A stretch of 64,000 nt of DNA from the NCBI GenBank assembly GCA_047967505.1, contig CM106539.1; one strand, 5' to 3'. Positions within the stretch are counted from its first letter, which is position 1. Each line of letters opens with the position of its first letter. This DNA comes from Dipteris shenzhenensis (taxonomy: Eukaryota; Polypodiophyta; Polypodiopsida; Gleicheniales). Below the pieces are notes generated by a model, which saw only the letters and a list, made by a program, of their open reading frames with translations, was not told where the DNA came from and searched no databases. Of the stretch, positions 15,608-25,637 are shown in pieces. A program made the position numbers and the translations under genes.

Positions 15608-18288
15608 TGTGCATGACACAAAGGCAAAAACGGTGTTTTTTGCTTGATCCACAATGCAAAGCATATCTGATGGGCACAATACTTTGCACAAACCTTCAAC
15701 TAGGTGGAATTGACTTACATGCAAAGTGGCATGCCCATCCCATATGTGCTTGATCGGATAACATACCTAGCAGCGTGTCTTTTATGAATGTGCATGACAC
15801 GAGCAAAAATAGTATTTAATGCTTGATCGATCATGCAAAGGATATCCATGGGCACAACACTTTTCGTACACCTAAACCTAGGTGGTATTGAAATGTTCTC
15901 AATGAGGCACACCCATCCGATAAGTACTTGGTCAGATAACACACCTAATGGCGTGTTTTTTTGTGGATATGCATATCACTACGGGAAAAACATTGTATAA
16001 TGCGTAATCGACCATGCAGAGCATATCCGATGGTGACAATACTTTGCACGCATCTCAACCTAGTTGAAACGGACTTGCGTGCAAACTAGAGCCCCCATCC
16101 GATAAGTACTTGTTTGACTAACACACTTAGGACCATGTTTTTTCATGGTTGTGCATGACACTAAGGCAAAAACGGTGTTTTATGCTTGATCGACAATGCA
16201 AAGCATATCCGATGGGCACAATACTTTGTACACACCTTTAACTAGGTGGAATTGACTGACATGCAAAGTGGCACACCCATCCCATAAGTGCTTGATCCGA
16301 TAACATACCTAGCAGCGTGTTTTTTTACGGATGTGCATGACACTAGAGAAAATAGTATTTAATTCTCGATCGACCATGCAAAGGATATCCGATGGGCACA
16401 ACACTTTTCGTACACCTAAGGGCATGTTTTTTTGTGGATGTGCATATCACTAGGGAAAAAATGGTGTATAATGCATGATCGACCATGCAAAGCATATCCG
16501 ATGGTGACAATACTTTGCACACTCCTCAATGTAGTTGAAAAGGACTTGCGTGCAAAGTGGAGCACCCATCCGATAAGTTCTTATTTGAATAACACACCTA
16601 CGGCCGTGTTTTTATATGGTTGTCATGAGACAAAGGCAAAAACGGTGTTTTATGCTTGATCGACAATGCAAAGCATATCCGATGGGCAAAATACTTTGCA
16701 CACACCTTCAACTAGGTGGAATTGACTTACATGCAAAGTGGCACGCCCATCGCATAAGTGCTTGATCGGATAACACACCTAGTAGCGTGTTTTTTTTCGG
16801 ATGTAAATGACACTAGAGCAAAAATAGTATTTAATGCTCGATCGACCCTGCAAAGCATATCCGATAGGCACAATACTTTTCATACACCTCAACCTAGGTG
16901 GTATTGAAATGTTCTCAAAGAGGCACACCCATCCGATAAGTAATTAAGCAGATAACATATCTAACGGCGTGTTTTTTACGGATGTGCATACCAATAGGGA
17001 AAAAACGGTGTATAATGCATGAGCGACCATGCAAATCATATCCGATGGTGACAATACTTTGCACACACCTCAACGTAGTTGAAACGGACATGCGTGCAAA
17101 GTGGAGCCCCCATCCGATAAGTACTTGTTTTAATAACACACCTAGGACCGTGTTTTCTCATGGTTGTGCATGACACTAAGGCAAAAATGGTGTTTTATGC
17201 TTGATCGACAATGCAAAGCATATGTGATGGGCACAATACTTTGCACACCCCTTCAACTAGGTGGAATTGACTTACATGCAGAGTGGCACTCCCATCCCAT
17301 AAATTCTTGATCGGATAACATACCTAGCAGCGTGTTTTTTAACGAATGTGCATGACACCTAAGCAAAAATAGTATTTAATGCTCGATCGATCATGCAAAG
17401 GATATCCGATGGGCATAACACTTTTCGTACACCTCAACCTAGGTGGTATTGAAACTTTCTCAATGAGGCACACCCATCCGATATGTACTTGTTCAGATAA
17501 CACACCTAATGGCGTGTTTTTTTGCGGATGTGCATATAACTAGGGAAAAAGAGGTGTATAATGCGTGATCGACCATGCAAATCATATCCGATGGTGACAA
17601 TACTTTGCACGCTTCCCACCCTAGTTGAAACAGACTTGCTTGCAAACTAGAGCTCCCATCCGATAAGTACTTGTTTGAATAACACACCTAGGACCGTGTT
17701 TTTTCATTGTTGTGCATGACACTAAGGCAAAAACGGTGTTTTATGCTTCATCGACAATGCAAAGCATATCCGATGGCAACAATATTTTGCACACACCTTC
17801 AACTAGGTGGAATTAACAGACATGCAAAGTGGCATGCCCATCCCATAAGTGCTTGATCGGATAACATAACGAGTAGCGTGTTTTTTTACGGATGTGCATG
17901 ACGCTAGAGCAAAAATAGTATTTAATGCTCGATCGACCATGCAAAGGATATCCGATGGGCACAACACTTTTCATATGCCTCAACCTAGGTGGTATTGAAA
18001 TGTTCTCAAAGAGGCACACCCATCCGATAAGTACTTGGTCAGATAACACACCTAGGGGCGTGTTTTTTTGCAGATGTGCATATCACTAGGGAAAAAATGG
18101 TGTATAATGCGTGATCGACCATGCAAAGCATATCCGATGGTGACAATACTTTGCACGCTCCTCAATGTAGTTGAAACGTACTTGTGTGCAAAGTGGAGCC
18201 CCCATCTGATAAGTACTTATTTGAAAAACACACCTACGGCCGTGTTTTTATATGGTTGTGCATGACACTAAGGCAAAAACGGTGTTTT
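15608..18288. repeat. Satellite block duplicated at +8,648 bp (copy 2)
   Basis: This is the downstream partner of 6,960-9,640, keeping the same rare variants and the same truncated-monomer junctions (for example CGTACACCTAAGGG at 16,409, matching 7,761). Its right part overlaps the block that also matches 11,650-14,330 at an offset of about 5,145 bp. Confidence 0.8.
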
Positions 18289-21200
18289 ATGCTCTATCAA
18301 CAATGCAAAGCATATCCGATGGTGCATCTCACTATGGGAAAAACATTGTATAATGCATAATCGACCATGTATGTTTTTTTACGGATGTGCATGACACTAG
18401 AGCAAAAATAGTATTTAATGCTCGATCGACCATGCAAAGGATATCTGATTGGCACAAGACTTTTCATATGCCTCAACCTAGGTGGTATTGAAATGTTCTC
18501 AAAGAGGCACACCCATCCGATAAGTACTTGGTCAGATAACACACCTAAGGGCGTGTTTTTTTGCGTATGTGCATATCACTAGGGAAAAAATGGTGTATAA
18601 TGCGTGATCGACCATGCAAAGCATATCCGATGGTGACAATACTTTGCACACTCCTCAACATAGTTGAAACGGACTTGCGTGCAAAGTGTAGCCCCCATCC
18701 GATAAGTACTAGTTTGAATAACACACCTAGGACCGTGTTTTTATATGCTTGTGCATGACACTAAGGCAAAAACGGTGTTTTATGCTTGATCGATAGAGCA
18801 AAGCATATCTGATGGGCACAATACTTTGCACACACCTTCAACTAGGTGGAATTGACTTACATGCAAAGTGGCATTCCCATCCCATAAGTGCTTGATCGGA
18901 TAACATACCTAGCAGCATGTTTTTTTACGGATGTGCATGACACTAAGGCAAAAATGGTATTTAATGCTCGATCGACCATGCAAAGCATATCCGATGGGCA
19001 GAATACTTTTCCTATACCTCAACGTAGGTGGTATTGAAATGGTCTCAAAGAGGCACACCCATCCGATAAGTACTTGGTTAGATAACATACCTAAGGGCAT
19101 GTTTTTTTGCGGATGTGCATATCACTACGGGAAAAACGTTGTATAATGCGTAATCGACCATGTAGAGCATATCCGATGGTGACAATACCTTGCACGCATC
19201 TCAAGCTAGTTTAAACGGACTTGCGTGCAAACTGGAGCCCCCATCCGATAAGTACTTGTTTGATTCACACACTTAGGACCGTGTTTTATCATGGTTGTGC
19301 ATGACACTAACGCAAAAACGGTGTTTTATGCTTGATCGACAATGCAAAGCATATCCGATGGGCACAATTCTTTGCACACACCTTCAACTAGTTGGAATTG
19401 AATTACATGCAAAGTGGCACACCCATCCCATAAGTGCTTGATCGGATAACATACCTAGCACCGTGTTTTTTTACGGATGTGCATGACACTAGAGCAAAAA
19501 TAGTATTTAATGCTCGATTGACCATGCAAAGGATATCCGATGGGCACAACACTTTTTGTACACCTCAACCTAGGTGGTATTGAAATGTTCTCAATGAGGC
19601 ACACCCATCTGATAAGTACTTGGTCAGATAACACACCTAATGGCATGTTTTTTTATGGATGTCCATATCACTAGGGAAAAAATGGTGTATAATGCGTGAT
19701 CGACGATGCAAAGCATATCCGATCGTGACAATACTTTGCACGCACCTCAACATAGTTGAAAAGGACTTGCGTGCAAAGTGGAGCCCCCATCCGATAAGTA
19801 CTTATTTGAATGACACACCTACAGACGTGTTTTTATATGGTTGTGCATGACACAAAGGCAAAAACGGTGTTTTATGCTTGATCGACAATGCAAAGCATAT
19901 CCGATGGGCATAATATTTTGCACATACCTTCAACTAGGTGGAATTGACTTACTTGCAAAGTGGCATTCCCATCACATAAGTACTTGATCGGATAACACAC
20001 CTAGCAGCGTGTTTTTTTATGGATGTGCATGACACTAAGGTAAAAATGGTATTTCATGCTTGATCAACCATGCAAAGCATATCCGATGGGCACAATATGT
20101 TTCCTACATGTTAACCTAGGTGGTATTAAAATGTTCTCAAAGAGGCACACCCATCCGATAAGTACTTGGTCAGATAACATACCTAAGGGCATGTTTTTTT
20201 GCAGATGTGCATATCACTACGGGAAAAACGTTGTATAATGTGTAATCGACCATGCAGAGCATATCCGATGGTGACATTACTTTGCAAGAATCTCAACCTA
20301 GTTGAAACGGACTTGCGTGCAAACTGGATCCCCCATCCGATAAGTACTTGTTTGATTAACACACTTAGGACCGTGTTTTTTCATGGTTGTGCATGAAACT
20401 AAGGAAAAAACGGTATTTTGTGCTTGATCGACAATGCAAAGCATATCCGATGGGCACAATACTTTGCACATAGCTTCAACTAGGTGGAATTGACTTACAT
20501 GCAAAGTGGCACTCCCATCCCATAAGTGCTTGATCGGATAACATACCTAGCAGCGTGTTTTTTTACGGATGTGCATGACACTAGAGCAAAAATAGTATTT
20601 ATTGCTCGATCGATCATGCAAAGGATATCCGATGGGCACAACACTTTTCGTACACCTCAACCTAGGTGGTATTGAAATGTTCTCAAAGAGGCACACCCAT
20701 CCGATAAGTACTTGGTTAGATAACACATCTAAGGGCGTGTTTTCTTACGGATGTGCATACCACTAGGGAAAAAACGGTGTATAATGCGTGCTTGACCATG
20801 CAAATCATATCCGATGGTGACAACACTTTGCACACCCCTCAATGTAGTTGAAATGGACTCACGTGCAAAGTGGAGCCCCCATCCGCTAAGTACTTGTTTG
20901 AATAACACACCTAGGACCGTGTTTTTTCATGGTTGTGCGTGACACTAAGGCAAAAACGGTGTTTTATGCTTGATCGACAATGCAAAGCATATCCGATGGA
21001 CACAATACTTTACACACACCTTCAACCAGGTGGAAATTACTTACATGCAAAGTGGCATTCCCATCGCATAAGTACTTGATCGGATAACACACCTAGCAGT
21101 GTGTGTTTTTTACAGATGTGCATGACACTAGAGCAAAAATAGTATTTAATGCTCGATCGACCATGCAAAGCATATTCGATGGGAATAATACTTTTCGTAC

Positions 21201-21860
21201 GTCTTAACCTAGGTGGTATTAAAATTTTGTCAAAGAGGTACACCCATCCGATAAGTAGTACTTGATTAGATAACATACCTAAGGGCGTGTTTTTTTGCAG
21301 ATGTGCATATCACTACGGGAAGAATGTTGTATAATGCGTAATCGACCATGCAGAGCATATCCAATGGTGACAATACTTTGCACGCATCTCAACCTAGTTG
21401 AAACGGACTTGTGTGAAAATGGAGCCCCCATCCAATAAGTACTTGTTTGATTAACACACTTAGGACCGTGTTTTTTCATGGTTATGCATGACACTAAGGC
21501 AAAAATGGTGTTTTATGCTTGATTGACAATGCAAAGCATATCCAATGGGCACAATACTTTGCACACACCTTCAACTAAGTGGAATCGACTTACATGCAAA
21601 GTGGCACACCCATCCCATAAGTGCTTGATTGGATAACATACCTAGCAGGCTCATGTTTTTTTACGGATGTGCATGACACTAGAGCAAAAATAGTATTTAA
21701 TGCTCGATCGACCATGCAAAGGATAACTTGGCATGTGCATCTAATGAGTACTTGATCGGATAACTTCTCCCACCAATAAATTAAGTACTAATTAAAATTT
21801 TTAATAAATGAGTAGATTATTAAAAAGAGACTAATATTTATGTAATTGTTGCTACTGCAG

Positions 21861-24586
21861 CTTGCTTGCGAAGGACTCTCACAAAGGAGATGGCTATAGA
21901 TTTTGTTCCAGGGATGGATGTGATTTTATGTAGCAAAATAGAAGTAGTTGCATTTGCTACAATCCATGATAGTGATCCCGATTCAGTTTGCCACTTTCGA
22001 AGACTTGGCGAAGATAAGGTGGCAGTTACTGTATCAAAGATTCTTAGTGAACATGTTGAGCTAAAGTATAAATGTGGAGATATGGAAACACTTGGAGCTG
22101 TTATGCCCTACAATACATCCAACAAATCATTTATAGCATGGGACAAAGATGAGACTTATGCAATAGACATTATCAAGAATACAAAGTGCACCACCTTGGA
22201 TCTTACTATAGGGGACATTTTACAAATGAGATCATTTGCAAATAAGACTGTAGCAGAAGGTGAAGTATTGGGATTTGAACAAGTGGAGCAATGGTCATTT
22301 GCACAGATGAGGATTCTAAGTCACTGATGATGGTATGGAACATAACATCCTTATGTGATCCCTACTATGAGGTAGGCAAGAATATGAGATGGAGCATGCA
22401 ATTTTTAAACATGAGAAAGAGGCACGTGGTTTTCAATGATAAAGACAAGGTATACTACAATATCAAAGGACCTAAAAAGCATGCCCATGTGCCAGGCTCT
22501 ATCACTTCAAATGTGGATGATTTCAATATACTCAATTACAGAAGTGACATCTTATATGGAGTGGATGAGTTTATTGGTTCCGAGAAACAAAATGATTTTA
22601 GAAGCGAAGCCTTATCTGGGGTGGATGAATTCTTGCACAGTGAGAAGGGCAAAGGTTTCAATGGCAATGTCTTGTCAAGTGTGGATGAGTTCATGCATAT
22701 TAACAAACTTGGTGTCAATCAAGCTTGTGGATTTGTGAAAGCCATGCAAGATGTCCTAATGAGTGATGTTCTCTCAGGAGTGGAAGAGTTTCAAGGTCCT
22801 CAATACTCTCGTAGAATATTGAATTCATTGAATGGTCCTAAGAGTATGTTAAAAACGAGGATGAGATCAACAGAGGATTATTCATTATTTAACTTTGATT
22901 GTGATATGGACAAGGATGCAACGACCAATTATGGATGCTTGGTTACAAAAAAATGTGAGGAGAAGAAGTGCATAAATACAGATAACAACATGCATGAGGA
23001 ACGAAAACGGTCATACATATGCATGAAGAGAAAGCGAATCCAGGCAGATCCACAAAAGCAGCCAAAGAGGAAGAGAGTAATGAAGGAGGAGAACATGTTA
23101 AATGCATTGGGATATCTATGTTGTAAGTGAAGATGTATGCGCTTCATTGATCTTGCAGACATCAAGGAATGTAGAGGACACGTGTGGCAAAGAAGAGGAA
23201 GCGAAAGAAATGAATACCTTCTCACAAGTCTCTCTTGCTTTCTTCAGAATGGCAATAAAAGGCTAAGTTCAAGACAAAAGGTAAAACCGAGAAATGGAAA
23301 AAGGATTTGCAATAAGGCATATCGCAATATTACTGGATTATCCCATGGTACATATTGGGATTTAGTCAGCAAAGCAAAGGGCGGTAACAAATTTAGCATT
23401 CACGGTAATAGAGGAAGGTCCAAATCAAGAATCTCAACTGTCAGGGCAGCAGCAATTTTGCAAGACTTCATACATGAAAATGCTTTACCTCAACCCCATA
23501 TATTTACCAAACTCCCTAACGGTGACGTGATCACTGAAATGCACCTTCCAATGGGCTTGACAAAGCTCGAAGTATTTGACTCTATTGCAGAAAAGCAAAG
23601 GCAAAGAGGGGATGCCGTAGCTTCTTCTCATACTTTGTATACTCTTTGGAAGAAGAACTTTGGATATGTTAAAATCCCAAGGAGGCAAAAAATGTCAAAG
23701 TGCAATGTCTGTGATGATTTAAAGCGAGTGATTGAGAGTGCAACATGTCTAAATCAAAGGGAATTATACAAAAAAAACCAAAAATCTCATCATGACCTTA
23801 TTTGACATTCCAGACAAAAATATGCATTTTGGAAGGAGCAAGCTATTTCGCATCCCGATGACTACATGTGCCTTATTGTAGATGGCATGGATCAGAATAC
23901 AACAACATTGCCTCGTTTTGTTGCCACTCCACCTAAATTACAAGGAAAGCACTGTCTAAAGACACATCTATGTGGAGTGTTAGTGCATGGAATTAAGTTC
24001 TTTGCAGATATATGGATTGATTCCTTGCATCTACATGATAGCAATCAAGTTGTAACATCTATTATGAAGGCAATTCGCAATGTACATGCAGAAAAAGGTC
24101 ACCTACCACTGAATTTGAGAATACAAGCTGATAATTGCTGGCGAGAAAATAAGAATGTACTCATGTTTGCATTCTGCTCTGTGCTAGTTGCTCATCGAAT
24201 CTTCAATGAGGTCGAATGTGGATTTTTGTATGTTGGGCATACAAGTAGTTGATGTGCAAAGAGATGACCAAGGGAGAGCTACAACATTTATAGCGGTATG
24301 GTATGAGCCAAAGGGCAGGAAGGAGAATATGGATAACAACACATTGTATACTAATTGTATAATGAAGGAGTGGGTCCCAAATGATGAAGCGGTCTCTCAA
24401 GTTTTGACGGAGACAATAATAGTGTCTTGGCATTCAAGGGCAAAGAAATCAAAGAAGCGCATGGGATATGAGGTAGAAGGAAAAATAAAAATACCACAGC
24501 AAAGTATTTTGCATATACACGAATTTTTAAGGATGCTCGCCATGGAGGAAGTAGAAGGAGACAACGCAAATGAAGAATGTCCATGA
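21861..24586 (+). pseudogene. Decayed transposase-like gene (DUF7869-like, RNase-H-fold DDE type) of element L
   Basis: The exon starts after a good acceptor (TGCTACTGCAG at 21,850-21,860), so an upstream exon is missing at the satellite boundary. An N-terminal domain (to about 22,290, frame 2) includes GDMETLG and SFIAWDKDE, faintly like plant transposon-associated domains. A one-base shift near 22,290 leads into frame 1, which runs to 24,252 interrupted only by TGA at 23,128 and 23,803. Frame 1 holds three to four 20-aa GVDEF repeats (22,541-22,795), a basic nuclear-localisation-like stretch (KRKRIQADPQKQPKRKR), a CCK-x2-C cluster, CNVCDDL, then the core: LIVDGMDQ, LRIQADNCWREN and FLYVGHT. 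The D, DN and VGHT motifs fit an RNase-H-fold nuclease. After VGHT, where I recall an H-x-D-x-D motif in relatives, the frame breaks, so the third acidic residue appears lost. The C-terminal tail (RATTFIAVWYEP .. NEECP) continues in frame 2. Function is inferred from motifs only. Confidence 0.6.
22541..22795 (+). repeat. In-frame 60-bp (20-aa) repeats in the transposase-like gene
   Basis: Units read D-I-L-Y-GVDEF, E-A-L-S-GVDEF, N-V-L-S-SVDEF and, after a 13-aa spacer, D-V-L-S-GVEEF. The first three are exactly 20 codons apart. The acidic GVDEF core is conserved while the linkers vary, suggesting a short binding motif repeated within a flexible region. Confidence 0.7.
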
Positions 24587-24709
24587 TTAAAGCTTTGTAT
24601 TGAAGTCCATTGAAGGATTTTCTTTGGGTACTAGGCAAGAAGCCAATCCAAGACAATTATAATCAGAGTCATCACCTCCTACATCAAATGAGAGTCAAAA
24701 TATGCCCTG

Positions 24710-25060
24710 GATGTCACCCAAGGATCAAGGCTTGCCAAGACAATAGGGAGTTAATGCAGATGGCACCTGGCAAGGGACTATCACATTGAGCAATAAGACA
24801 ATGGGGAGTCAATGCACCCAAGGGGCAAGGCTTGGCAAGATAACTTGTGGGAGTTAATGCAGATGGCACCTGTATTTTGCACTGGATGTCACCCAAGGGT
24901 CAAGGCTTGGCAAGACAATAGGGAGTTAATGCAGATGGCACCTGGCAAGGGACTATCGCATTGAGCAATAAGACAATGGGGAGTCAATGCACCCAAGGGG
25001 CAAGGCTTGGCAAGACAAGTGGGAGTCAAATTATGCAGATGGCATGAATTGAGGCTCTTT
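24710..25060 (+). repeat. Minisatellite inside element L
   Basis: Two units of about 172 bp, each starting GATGTCACCCAAGG (near 24,713 and 24,885), contain internally repeated phrases such as CAAGGCTTGGCAAGA and GGGAGTTAATGCAGATGGCA. The homologous region of element R (43,733-44,130) has an additional half unit. Confidence 0.85.
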
Positions 25061-25481
25061 AAGAGCAACACTTTAAATTGTAAACATATGTTCAATCTAT
25101 ATCATTTTGGATATAAAGACTCTAGCTGAGAGCAACGTCTCTCAATGTAATCATTATATAATAATAGCTATAATTGCTATTATACCTCTTTGGTTCAATA
25201 CAAAACTTGGGTCTTATGTCATCATGTCTTTTTTCTATTTATTAAAAGTTTTAAAAATTTTGTGCATATTGCGAGTGACAATGTTATTTTCATGAAATAT
25301 TTAAGTCTCCTTTCATGGATTTATAAATTTGTCACGTCAAGGAAAAATATTAAAAATAATTAAATTAACAAATAACTTAGATATAGCTAGAATTTCTAAT
25401 ATAGGATTATTTCAAATTCTTGCATGTTAGTGCAAAAGTATAGATTGAAAAAACAATATTTTTATGTGAATATGATAATGC

Positions 25482-25586
25482 CACAAAGTGAACTTTTGAT
25501 TTGGGAAGAATATTTTCAGAAAGTAAAATTTTGATTTGGGAAGGATATTTTCACAAAGTAAAGTTTTCATTTGGGAGGGATTTTTG
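25482..25586 (+). repeat. Three 35-bp subterminal repeats of element L
   Basis: Units start at 25,482, 25,517 and 25,552 with CACAAAGT or CAGAAAGT and contain TTTTGATTTGGGA followed by GGATATTTT. They sit just inside the terminal inverted repeat. Subterminal repeats in that position commonly serve as transposase-binding sites in plant DNA transposons; that role is inferred. Element R keeps them at 44,559-44,658, with one unit shortened. Confidence 0.75.
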
Positions 25587-25611
25587 GGCTTCATCCAAAA
25601 ACAACACAAAA

Positions 25612-25637
25612 AGTCCAAAATTAATGAAATAGGTGTC
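25612..25637 (+). repeat. Right terminal inverted repeat of element L
   Basis: It ends ATGAAATAGGTGT and is identical over 25 bp to the right terminus of element R (44,686-44,711), and inverted to its left terminus (37,810-37,835). The final base is C here and T in R. No matching left terminus is visible between the satellite and the gene, so element L is 5'-truncated. Confidence 0.8.

Larger units (their letters stand above)
568..21764. repeat. Satellite array, ~182-bp monomer, three-monomer higher-order repeat
   Basis: About 116 head-to-tail monomers fill this stretch with no gene between them. Each monomer shares landmarks: TGCAAAGCATATCCGATGG, a CCCATCC-ATAAGTACTTG block, AACACACCTA, a T-run after GTG, and TGCATGACACTA or TGCATATCACTA. 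Three classes alternate. One has GTGACAATACTTTGCACGC, one has GGCACAATACTTTGCACACACC, and one has GGCACAACACTTTTCGTACACC with GGTATTGAAATGTTCTC. One full cycle is about 546 bp. The monomer length is near that of nucleosomal DNA and typical of plant centromeric or subtelomeric satellites. The 60-110-aa open frames on both strands are by-products of periodicity, since a 182-bp monomer cannot keep one frame. Confidence 0.95.
24391..25637 (+). repeat. 3' arm of element L, shared with element R
   Basis: From GGTCTCTCAAG at 24,391 to the terminal repeat, this stretch matches 43,412-44,711 almost base for base. It covers the last ~60 codons of the transposase-like frame, the minisatellite, an AT-rich region, subterminal repeats and the terminus. 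Immediately upstream (24,390 versus 43,411) the two copies are unrelated. The right boundary coincides with the transposon end. Confidence 0.9.

Noticed and set aside
593-21494. About 70 open frames of 60-111 aa on both strands in the satellite, many with similar peptides (KKWCIMRDRPCKAYPM)
   Set aside because: They repeat with the monomers, appear on both strands at once and change frame every 182 bp. They reflect satellite periodicity, not protein-coding genes.
568-21764. CRISPR-like direct repeats
   Set aside because: Repeats are contiguous ~182-bp monomers with no unique spacers, in a eukaryotic context.
22436-23225. Other-frame open frames across the transposase-like gene
   Set aside because: Shadows of frame 1, which alone carries the GVDEF repeats, basic patches and Cys motifs.
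25107-25618. Small frames in the AT-rich tail of element L and their copies near 44.2-44.7 kb
   Set aside because: No conserved motif, and indels between the two copies shift the frames, so they are not under coding constraint.
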